A stretch of DNA of 64,000 bases from Eubacteriaceae bacterium. GTDB lineage: Bacteria; Bacillota; Clostridia; Lachnospirales; Lachnospiraceae. This document shows positions 48,359 through 55,282 of this stretch, piece after piece (the stretch's first letter is position 1; the number at the start of each line of letters is the position of its first letter). The position numbers and the translations under genes are program-made. The stretch spans positions 1 to 64,000 of the forward strand of contig CAJSYQ010000004.1 of NCBI GenBank assembly GCA_910574015.1. Direction: 5' to 3'. Below the pieces are notes generated by a model. The model did no database searches, was not told where the DNA came from, and worked only from the letters and a program-made list of their open reading frames with translations.

Positions 48359-49714
48359 CTACTGTATATCATTCTCATCAAAAATATCGCCGCACTCTGG
48401 GCAGAATTTCGGCGGATGATGAGGATCCTCCGGCTGCCAGCCACATTTGTCGCACCGGTAAAGCGGCGCGTCGGCGGGTTTCTTTGTCCCGCACTCCTGA
48501 CAGAATTTGCCCTGATTTACAGCCCCGCAGGAGCAGGTCCAGCCGGCCTGTGGTGCCGGTTTGGGACTGCCGCATTCGACACAGAATTTACCTGTGTTCC
48601 GGGCTCCGCAGGAACAGGTCCAGGAAGCGGCGGCGGTTTCAGCGGCGGCGGGCTGTCCGGGAGCAGCGGGAGACGGATTCACCGGAGGGGTGCCGCCCTG
48701 CTGCTGCCCCATGGCGAACAGGGATCCGGCGTCCATGCCGCCTGCCTGATTGGCCATATTCATGCCGGCAAATGCCATCATGGGTCCGGTGGATGTATTG
48801 GCGGCGGCGGATTTCATCGCCTCTGCCTGGGCGCCCACCAGGGTGGCAGCCGCCATATTTGGATTCCGAAGAACTGCCGTTTTCTGGAGATCCTTGATCA
48901 TCTGCTCATCTTCTTCGGATGCCTTAATGGTATTTACACCGAATGAGACGATCCGGATACCCCGCAGTTCACTCCATTTCTCCGATAATACTTTATTGAG
49001 GGCATCGGCAACCTCCATTGTGTGGGCTGGAACGGCGCTGTAGCGGATCCCCATGGCAGAAATCTGTGCAAACGCTGGCTGGAGAGCGGTCATCAGCTCG
49101 GATTTTAACTGGCTCTCAATCTTGTCCCGGGTAAATTCTTCTGAAACATTGCCGCACACATGGGTGTAGAAGAGGATCGGGTCGAAGATCTGGTAGGAAT
49201 ATTCTCCGTTGCAGCGGACGGAGATATCAGCGTCCAAGCCGATATTCGCATCCACTACGCGGAAAGGAACTGGGTTGGCCGTGCCGTACCGGTTGCCCAT
49301 AATCTCTTTTGTGTTAAAGAAATATACCCGCTGTTCCTTTCCTGTATCGCCGCCAAAGGTGAAACGTTTGCCGATGGAAGCGAAGGTTTTTCCGATATTT
49401 TCGCCCAGGTTACCGCTGAGAAGGCTTGGCTCCGAGGAGGTATCGTATAAAAATTCCCCTGCCTCCGCACAGTATTCTACCACCTTTCCCTGATCGACGA
49501 TGATCATGCATTGGCCCTCATTGACAGCTATGACAGATCCGTTGCTGATAATGTTGTCATTTCCTTTATTGCTGGACCCAAATTTACCGCTGGCCCTTCT
49601 GCGGCCCTTGACTACTAATACATCCGATTCCAATGCATCGCAATGAAAATATTCCTTCCACTGGTCTGCGGCAACCCCGCGGATCGCCCCTGAAATTGCT
49701 TTGATCAATCCCAT
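48359..49714 (-). CDS. SPFH-domain protein with C-terminal zinc ribbons (YdjI-like)
   Basis: The 451-residue protein has an SPFH/stomatin-like domain (about 25-270) starting MGLIKAISGAIRGVAADQWKEYF, as in YdjI (virion-core P4a-like) proteins. A Gly/Met/Gln-rich linker and three zinc ribbons follow: WTCSCGARNTGKFCVECG, WTCSCGAVNQGKFCQECG and YRCDKCG...FCPECGD. B. subtilis YdjI is shorter, so the tail is extended here. It probably forms a membrane scaffold together with the two genes that follow it. The ATG lies 86 bases after the DUF4230 gene stop. Confidence 0.85.
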   Translation of the reverse strand: MGLIKAISGAIRGVAADQWKEYFHCDALESDVLVVKGRRRASGKFGSSNKGNDNIISNGSVIAVNEGQCMIIVDQGKVVEYCAEAGEFLYDTSSEPSLLSGNLGENIGKTFASIGKRFTFGGDTGKEQRVYFFNTKEIMGNRYGTANPVPFRVVDANIGLDADISVRCNGEYSYQIFDPILFYTHVCGNVSEEFTRDKIESQLKSELMTALQPAFAQISAMGIRYSAVPAHTMEVADALNKVLSEKWSELRGIRIVSFGVNTIKASEEDEQMIKDLQKTAVLRNPNMAAATLVGAQAEAMKSAAANTSTGPMMAFAGMNMANQAGGMDAGSLFAMGQQQGGTPPVNPSPAAPGQPAAAETAAASWTCSCGARNTGKFCVECGSPKPAPQAGWTCSCGAVNQGKFCQECGTKKPADAPLYRCDKCGWQPEDPHHPPKFCPECGDIFDENDIQ

Positions 49715-49800
49715 ATGAATCCTCCCTAAAAAATGTTCCGTATATTTTGTAATAAATTGTCAGTTATAGTAATTATACCTTTTTGGTCGAAAAATGTCTA

Positions 49801-50430
49801 TTATTTATCTACAAAATTTATCTTATATTTCCCGGGATCGTATACGCTGCCAAAGAAACCGGTCAGGATGGCCTCGGCATTATTCCGCGCATTTTCCAGC
49901 AATCCGTTGGCGATGGCATTTTCTTCTGCCGTCTGTTTTAAACGGTTCATGGCGTCGTTATTTTCGGCCAGTGTGATGTGCTTGAAGATACTTTCCTTTT
50001 CATGGTAAACTTTGAAGGAATCCGTCTGGATCTCCCGGCTGAATATCTCCACTTCCGGCAGCTTTACTTCGATGGTACTATTATGTATGGACCATTCGAT
50101 CTCTCCGAAATCGATGCCGGCTTTGATCTCCACATCGTAGCTGTAGACATATTTGCTCTGGGTAAAGGGGATGGTCAGGCCGAACAGCTCCTGGCGGGCT
50201 TCTGTGACGTTTACCTCCGTGCAGCAGGCGGCCTGTGTCGACAGCTCCCCGATATCTTCAAAACCGATCCGGGTGGTCTTGGAATCATGAAAAAGGAATT
50301 CCTTCGTCCCAATGGTGCCGGCAGCCAGTACAAGGCTGGCCGCGAGTACTGTGGTGATGATCTTTCTTGTGAAAAAGGCTGACAAAGGGTGGGATTTTTT
50401 CCGGTTTCTTATTATGATCTTACTGCCCAT
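49801..50430 (-). CDS. DUF4230 family membrane protein
   Basis: The 209-residue protein has an N-terminal basic stretch, one membrane helix (about 27-47) and an extracytoplasmic DUF4230 domain (about 60-205) with FGLTIPFTQSKYVYSYDVEIKAG and a long helix near the end (NNDAMNRLKQTAEENA). The start chosen is ATG 50430, ten bases after GGAGGG; the TTG before it lies on that site. The role is unknown. It precedes the SPFH gene on the same strand and may be co-transcribed with it. Confidence 0.8.
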   Translation of the reverse strand: MGSKIIIRNRKKSHPLSAFFTRKIITTVLAASLVLAAGTIGTKEFLFHDSKTTRIGFEDIGELSTQAACCTEVNVTEARQELFGLTIPFTQSKYVYSYDVEIKAGIDFGEIEWSIHNSTIEVKLPEVEIFSREIQTDSFKVYHEKESIFKHITLAENNDAMNRLKQTAEENAIANGLLENARNNAEAILTGFFGSVYDPGKYKINFVDK

Positions 50431-50481
50431 AGCGAAGCTGCCCTCCAATCAATTCCAAAGCGCAAGAGCACCAATTTAAAA

Positions 50482-50521
50482 AGCCGTGTGTCCCTGCCTG
50501 TCTGGTGTGGGACACACGGCT
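50482..50521 (-). terminator. Terminator of the leuA-AraC gene
   Basis: A perfect 13-base stem agccgtgtgtccc (50482-50494) and gggacacacggct (50509-50521) is followed on the minus strand by a T-run. It ends the leuA transcript and separates it from the DUF4230 gene. Confidence 0.85.
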
Positions 50522-50558
50522 TTCTGCAGCGAATATAACAGTTAAATATATGCGCGCA

Positions 50559-52550
50559 TCATTTGCCCTTATTCCGAAATTCTACCGGAGTCATATGATA
50601 AAGTTTCTTAAATGTCCGGTTAAAGTGTTCTACATTCTGGTATCCTATGGAAAAAGCGATGTTTTCCACCGTCATATTTCCGTTTTTCAGTAAGGTCCTG
50701 GCCTTCTTCATCCGTATATTTGTTACCTGTTCCACAAAAGTCCTGCCAGATTTCTCGTGAATGTATTTACTGATATAGGGTTCGCTCAGATGAAAATGCT
50801 CCGCCATGTCGTCCAGTGTCACGGTCTGGTAATTGGCATGGATAAAGTTCATCATCTGAATCAGCCGTTCGTCCTTAATGGGTTCCGTTTTCTTGATATC
50901 CGGCAGTTTATTTACGCAGACACAGAGGGCGTGTATGGACGCTTTGATAATATCCTCGTCAATGCCGGCGCCCCAGTAGGATTCACCCTGGCAGGTGATG
51001 CCCACATAGGCAATGGCCCGGGAGGAAGAGCCCTGGGTGAGGGCGTGTTCCTCGTAAGAGGACAGCTGGTAACTGATGCCGAAATATTGTTTGATCGTAT
51101 TGCTCACGGCATCCAGGCGTCCGTTGCCGTTGGCGTCCACAATGGTTTTTTTGTCCCCGCAGGTGATCTCGGTCTCCGCCATAATGCCATCCACCTGTCG
51201 AAAGTGGCAGTCTGTAATCTGGAAATAAGGAGTTGGCGTGATATAATTTTCTTCGAAAATTTCGTATACCCACTGCGGGGAGAGCTCCTTGTGCTCCTCG
51301 TCGGATACGTGTTTCATCGTGTAGCCCACCTCTTCCCGCATGGCATCCGGAAGCGATATGCCGAAATTCTGTTTCAGAATATAATTGACGCCGCCCTTGC
51401 CGGACTGGCTGTTTATGCGGATCACATCGGAATCGTACGTCCTTCCCACATCCTGCGGATCCACAGGGAGATAGGGAACGCTCCAGATCCTGAGATTTTC
51501 GTCCTCACGCCACTGCATTCCCTTGGCGATGGCATCCTGGTGGGAACCAGAGAAGGCCGTGAACACCAGGTCTCCGGCATATGGCTGGCGGGGATCCACA
51601 TGCATCCGGGTACAGGTCTCGTATTTTTCACGGATTTCCGGCATCCGGGAAAAGTCAAGCAGCGGATCCACCCCGTGGGTAAACATATTCATGGCCAGGG
51701 TTACGATGTCCACATTGCCGGTGCGCTCCCCGTTGCCGAATAAGGTTCCCTCAATGCGGTCCGCCCCGGCAAGGATCCCCAGCTCGGCATCACTGACGCC
51801 GCAGCCGCGGTCATTGTGGGGGTGCAGGGAGAGAACCACAGCATCGCGGTATTTCAGATGCCTGTGCACATACTCGATCTGCGTGGCAAATACATGGGGC
51901 ATGGAATGCTCCACTGTGGCGGGTATGTTAATGATGGCCTTGTTGTCCGCGGAGGGCTTCCATATATCAAGAACGGCATTGCATACCTCCACCGCATACT
52001 CTACCTCTGTGCCAGTGAAGCTCTCGGGGCTGTATTCAAAGGAAAAGCTGCCGTCTGTCTCATCTGCCAGCTGTTTCAGAAGGATGGCGCCGTCTATGGC
52101 GATCTGTTTGATCTCTTCCCTGCTCTTCTTAAATACCTGTTCGCGCTGTGCCACGGAAGTGGAATTGTACAGATGTACAACGGCGTGGGGAGCGCCCTTT
52201 ACGGCCTCGAAGGTTTTCTTGATAATATGTTCTCTGGCCTGGGTCAGTACCTGAACGGTCACATCATCCGGGATCATGTTTTTCTCGATGAGTGCCCGCA
52301 TAAATTCATATTCCGTCTCAGAAGCGGCGGGAAATCCCACCTCGATCTGCTTAAAGCCGATGTCTACCAGCATCTGGAAGAACTGCAGCTTTTCATCCAG
52401 GCTCATGGGTTCGATCAGAGCCTGGTTGCCATCCCGCAGGTCTACGGAACACCACACCGGCGGCTTGTCGATGGCGTCTTTTTTCACCCAGTCATAGGTG
52501 CATTCCGGCGGCATAAAATAAGCTTTTTCATACTTGTCAACATGTTTCAT
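50559..52550 (-). CDS. leuA: 2-isopropylmalate synthase fused to an AraC-type DNA-binding domain
   Basis: This 663-residue protein joins a complete LeuA (about 1-560) to an AraC-type HTH domain (about 563-663). The LeuA part is of the long proteobacterial/yeast type with the catalytic barrel motifs WCSVDLRDGNQAL, VGFPAAS, LHPHNDRGCG and GNGERTGNVD, and a C-terminal regulatory domain. It condenses acetyl-CoA with 2-oxoisovalerate to start leucine synthesis. The C-terminal 100 residues read LDDMAEHFHLSEPYISKYIHEKSG and NIAFSIGYQNVEHFNRTFKKLY, two helix-turn-helices with the AraC signature. No stop or frame change lies between the two parts. A T-box leader precedes it. The ATG has TTGGAGG ten bases upstream. 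Confidence 0.92.
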   Translation of the reverse strand: MKHVDKYEKAYFMPPECTYDWVKKDAIDKPPVWCSVDLRDGNQALIEPMSLDEKLQFFQMLVDIGFKQIEVGFPAASETEYEFMRALIEKNMIPDDVTVQVLTQAREHIIKKTFEAVKGAPHAVVHLYNSTSVAQREQVFKKSREEIKQIAIDGAILLKQLADETDGSFSFEYSPESFTGTEVEYAVEVCNAVLDIWKPSADNKAIINIPATVEHSMPHVFATQIEYVHRHLKYRDAVVLSLHPHNDRGCGVSDAELGILAGADRIEGTLFGNGERTGNVDIVTLAMNMFTHGVDPLLDFSRMPEIREKYETCTRMHVDPRQPYAGDLVFTAFSGSHQDAIAKGMQWREDENLRIWSVPYLPVDPQDVGRTYDSDVIRINSQSGKGGVNYILKQNFGISLPDAMREEVGYTMKHVSDEEHKELSPQWVYEIFEENYITPTPYFQITDCHFRQVDGIMAETEITCGDKKTIVDANGNGRLDAVSNTIKQYFGISYQLSSYEEHALTQGSSSRAIAYVGITCQGESYWGAGIDEDIIKASIHALCVCVNKLPDIKKTEPIKDERLIQMMNFIHANYQTVTLDDMAEHFHLSEPYISKYIHEKSGRTFVEQVTNIRMKKARTLLKNGNMTVENIAFSIGYQNVEHFNRTFKKLYHMTPVEFRNKGK

Positions 52551-52590
52551 TTCTCAATACCTCCAATTTATTCATTACTGATAAATACAT

Positions 52591-52790
52591 GGAAAAACCT
52601 CCGCCTCCACAACCAGGCGGTTGTAGAGACGAAGGTGTATCGGCCTTCGCGGTACCACTCTACTTCATATCCATTGGGGGCTCCCATAGATATGCTCTCA
52701 TCGGCACTAACATGCCTGACCCGGGTAACGGCGGGAGTCCGGTGTACCAGCAGTTACTAGTCCCCTTCAAAGCTTTTTCTATATCTTATC
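52591..52790 (-). promoter_or_regulatory. T-box leader of leuA
   Basis: On the minus strand the invariant T-box TAGAGTGGTACCGCG (about 52648-52662) is followed by a terminator hairpin with a T-run (52593-52624: accgcct...aggcgg...ggttttt). Upstream, a large helical region (52665-52790) contains ATGAGAGC, AGTAACTGCTGGTACACC and a GGACTAGTA segment typical of stem I. The leader would let uncharged tRNA relieve termination. Leucine is the expected amino acid given the gene; the specifier codon was not fixed by eye. Confidence 0.85.
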
Positions 52791-52904
52791 ACATAAAATC
52801 TATTTTGGAAATGATTAAATTTAATCATTTTTATTGATTTTTTTTAATAAAACAAAAAAGTGCTTGACTTTTTTTGGTGGATTGAGTATCATAATATTTG
52901 CGTT

Positions 52905-52978
52905 GTGCGTGTAGCTCAGCTGGATAGAGCACTTGGCTACGGACCAAGGTGTCGGGGGTTCGAATCCTCTCACGCACG
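52905..52978 (+). tRNA. tRNA-Arg (anticodon ACG)
   Basis: The acceptor GTGCGTG pairs exactly with CACGCAC. The anticodon stem TTGG/CCAA holds CTACGGA, giving ACG, which reads CGU and, after A-to-I editing, CGC and CGA. D- and T-arms are complete. It has its own spacing from the divergent leuA leader. Confidence 0.95.
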
Positions 52979-52988
52979 TGCTTATGAC

Positions 52989-53021
52989 AAGCCTTTGAAA
53001 ATGTTACGTTTTCAGAGGCTT
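52989..53021. terminator. Terminator between tRNA-Arg and the transglycosylase gene
   Basis: Stem aagcctttgaaaa (52989-53001) and ttttcagaggctt (53009-53021) with one G-T pair. It ends tRNA-Arg and, on the other strand, overlaps the stop of the leftward transglycosylase gene. Confidence 0.7.
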
Positions 53022-53745
53022 ATTTATTTGCATTTCCTAAAATTTCATTGGCTCTGGTCTCTGTGATCTTCCTGCAGTTAACCATTTTTTCCAGAACAAG
53101 GGACATTCTCTTTCTGGCCAGCTCCATGCTGGCATCCGGGGAATAGTTTGACGGGGCGTTGGGAATACCAGCCAGCATAATTGCCTCGTAGTCTGTCAGC
53201 TCAGAGGGATTTTTGCCGTAATACCCCTGTGCCGCCTCATAGATGCCATAGTACCCGCTGCCAAAATAAATGGTATTGACATAGATTTCAAATAATTGTT
53301 CTTTACTGTATTCCCGTTCCAGTGCCAGGGCGGCAAAGATTTCTGCAAATTTGCGCTCCACCTTCTTCTCCTGGGTGAAAAGCTGATTTTTGGCGATCTG
53401 TTGCGTAATGGTGCTTCCGCCCTCCACAAAGGAGAGGGAGATGATGTCCTTCCACACAGCCCTGCCGATGGCGATGGGATCAATGCCGGGGTGGGTAAAA
53501 AAACGTTTGTCCTCGGCAGAGATAACCGCATCGATATAGATGTCGGGAAGCTCTCTGTACCGGACGTAATGTCCGTTATCACGAATGGTTCTGCCAAGCT
53601 CTGAGACTGGGGCTTCCCGTACGGCATCCTGATACATCCGATAACCCTTATAGCTAAAGTATGCGGCGATGAGCACGGCGATCACCAACAGTATGGCGAG
53701 TATACGAAGAGCAGCTTTCCCAATGCTCCGCAATATAGATTTCAT
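53020..53745 (-). CDS. Monofunctional peptidoglycan glycosyltransferase (GT51)
   Basis: The 241-residue protein has an N-terminal membrane anchor (about 10-32) and a single GT51 transglycosylase domain. Signatures are AEDKRFFTHPGID with the catalytic Glu, EGGSTITQQIAKN, and KFAEIFAALALEREYSKEQLFEIY and NTIYFGSGYYG. No transpeptidase domain follows, so it is a monofunctional MtgA/SgtB-type enzyme that polymerises lipid II. The ATG chosen (53745) has AAGGAG about ten bases upstream; a start at 53778 would add an N-terminal extension without a good site. Confidence 0.9.
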   Translation of the reverse strand: MKSILRSIGKAALRILAILLVIAVLIAAYFSYKGYRMYQDAVREAPVSELGRTIRDNGHYVRYRELPDIYIDAVISAEDKRFFTHPGIDPIAIGRAVWKDIISLSFVEGGSTITQQIAKNQLFTQEKKVERKFAEIFAALALEREYSKEQLFEIYVNTIYFGSGYYGIYEAAQGYYGKNPSELTDYEAIMLAGIPNAPSNYSPDASMELARKRMSLVLEKMVNCRKITETRANEILGNANK

Positions 53746-53790
53746 AGAGTTCAGACTCCTTTCTTCCTGAAACAGCATAGCGCTCTTGCG

Positions 53791-53949
53791 CTAGTTCAGA
53801 TTAGCGAATATTATTTCCATTCCCTGAAATACGACTTCTATTGTGAATATCAGAAGCCAGATCACCATAAACAGCGCGCCAAAGATCATACCGCCGATTC
53901 CTAACAAAAGCTTCAACATAAATTTCCTTACCCATAACTTTATTTTCAC
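53791..53949 (-). CDS. Small membrane protein, 52 residues
   Basis: The GTG-started frame encodes a basic N-terminus (VKIKLWVRKFMLKL) followed by one strong membrane helix (about 14-38) and a short hydrophobic tail. GGGAGGGA lies six bases before the GTG. It is on the same strand and just upstream of the transglycosylase gene, with which it may be co-transcribed. No family was recognised; small single-helix proteins are often accessory subunits. Confidence 0.5.
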   Translation of the reverse strand: MKIKLWVRKFMLKLLLGIGGMIFGALFMVIWLLIFTIEVVFQGMEIIFANLN

Positions 53950-54162
53950 TGTGCTCCCTCCCTGAGAGCTATCATACCGCATTCAGGTTATGTTATTGTG
54001 ACTTTTAGATAAGAGATTTGTCACTTTCTGCCGCATAAGCGTTTGGCGCAGAAAGCTGTATGCGTTTCTTCACTGTCTGGGAATGGGAACGGGGATCGCC
54101 GGGCTGGCGCAGGAAGGGAATGGATGGTTCGGGATGGGTTGGGAGGGTGGTATGAAAGCGCG

Positions 54163-54540
54163 TTATTCCAGTGCTTTCCTTTCTTCTGCATACTTTTTAA
54201 TGGCGCGGAAACTTTCCGTACTGATGACGTGCTCGATCCGGCAGGCATCCTCTTCAGCAATATCTGCCGGCACGCCCAGGGATGACAGGCAGCGGGTGAG
54301 GATATCGTGCCGTTCATAGATCATATCGGCAATTTTCTTTCCCTCCTCTGTCAGGTAGATAAATCCGGCATCTGTCACAGTGATATGATTTTTCTCACGA
54401 AGATGTTTCATCGCCACGCTGACACTGGACTTTTTGAATCCAAGCTCAGTGGCAATGTCAACGGAGCGGACCACCGGTAACCTTTTACTTAATATAAGAA
54501 TTGTTTCCAGATAATTTTCTGCTGATTCATTGGTCTTCAT
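54163..54540 (-). CDS. DtxR/MntR-family metal-dependent repressor
   Basis: The 125-residue protein has a winged helix-turn-helix (about 1-65; SVDIATELGFKKSSVSVAMKHLREK, GFIYLTEEGKKIA) and a C-terminal metal-binding and dimerisation region (about 66-125; ERHDILTRCLSSLGV, IAEEDACRIEHVISTES) in which H, C/E and the IEHVIS motif are the metal-ligand positions of DtxR and MntR. It lacks an SH3 domain and so resembles MntR/IdeR in short form. It is divergent from the feo operon, whose promoter bears a palindrome. It probably senses Fe2+ or Mn2+ and represses feo; the metal is inferred. Confidence 0.9.
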   Translation of the reverse strand: MKTNESAENYLETILILSKRLPVVRSVDIATELGFKKSSVSVAMKHLREKNHITVTDAGFIYLTEEGKKIADMIYERHDILTRCLSSLGVPADIAEEDACRIEHVISTESFRAIKKYAEERKALE

Positions 54541-54640
54541 TTTTACCTCCCATGTGAATGGTTTATCCACAGCGCCTTAATTCGGTATACACGGTTTATT
54601 ATAGCATCTCGCCAGGGAAACATCAAATATTAAAAAGTTC

Positions 54641-54672
54641 TTGACAGCTAATAATAGTTAGTATATACTAAC
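54641..54672 (+). promoter_or_regulatory. feo promoter with palindromic operator
   Basis: TTGACA (54641-54646) and TATACT (54664-54669) are 17 bases apart. A perfect palindrome gttagtatatactaac (54657-54672) covers the -10 box and the spacer end. It is the likely binding site of the divergently encoded DtxR/MntR-type repressor. Confidence 0.8.
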
Positions 54673-54716
54673 AAATGTAAGAAGCGAATAATTACTTTTG
54701 GGAAGGATGATGTGTG

Positions 54717-54926
54717 ATGCCCTTGACGATGGCACAGGCCGGCGTACCGGTAAGGATAAAAAGGGTGGGCGGGAGACAGGACACCAGAAATTTCCTGGAG
54801 AATCTGGGATTTATAACCGGTGGAGTGGTGACGGTAGTATCTGAGATCAGCGGGAATCTGATTCTGAATGTCAGGGATTCCCGTATAGCGCTGGGGAAGG
54901 ATATGGCAAGGAAGATTATCGTGTAG
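54717..54926 (+). CDS. feoA: FeoA-like protein, first copy
   Basis: The 69-residue protein is a small SH3-like FeoA domain: MPLTMAQAG at the start, NFLENLGFITGGVVTVVSE for the family's LxxLGF-x-GxxVxV core and RIALGKDMARKIIV at the end. FeoA binds FeoB and is needed for ferrous iron uptake. ATG 54717 and a GTG at 54714 both fit the GGAAGG site. It lies 45 bases before a second FeoA gene. The first copy has a shorter family core than the second. Confidence 0.85.
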   Translation: MPLTMAQAGVPVRIKRVGGRQDTRNFLENLGFITGGVVTVVSEISGNLILNVRDSRIALGKDMARKIIV

Positions 54927-54971
54927 CTTAGAAATTGGCATTGTTGATCTGAGAAAAGGAGGAGAGCAGGA

Positions 54972-55190
54972 ATGACATTGAGAGAGGCTGCCGTGGGGCA
55001 GACGGTGAGAGTGCAGGGACTGACAGGAAACGGTCCGGTGAGAAGGCGCATTATGGATATGGGGATCACCCGGGGAATTGATATTTATGTGAGAAAGGTG
55101 GCGCCTCTGGGAGACCCGGTGGAGGTAACAGTCCGGGGGTATGAATTATCTCTTCGGAAGGAGGATGCAGCGCTGATCCAGGTGGGATAG
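54972..55190 (+). CDS. feoA: FeoA-like protein, second copy
   Basis: This 72-residue FeoA has RRRIMDMGITRGIDIYVRK and DPVEVTVRGYELSLRKEDA, the core SH3-like pattern of the family, ending in IQV. It is encoded between the first FeoA and FeoB, with GGAGGAG before the ATG. Two FeoA copies with one FeoB is a common Firmicute layout. Both probably regulate the FeoB GTPase. Confidence 0.9.
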   Translation: MTLREAAVGQTVRVQGLTGNGPVRRRIMDMGITRGIDIYVRKVAPLGDPVEVTVRGYELSLRKEDAALIQVG

Positions 55191-55282
55191 AAATTTTTTT
55201 GGCCGGTAGTTAGGCAAAACTAATCACAGAAAGTTGTGACGAATATAAAATAGTAATATAAAACTTCAGGGAGGAACAAGTT

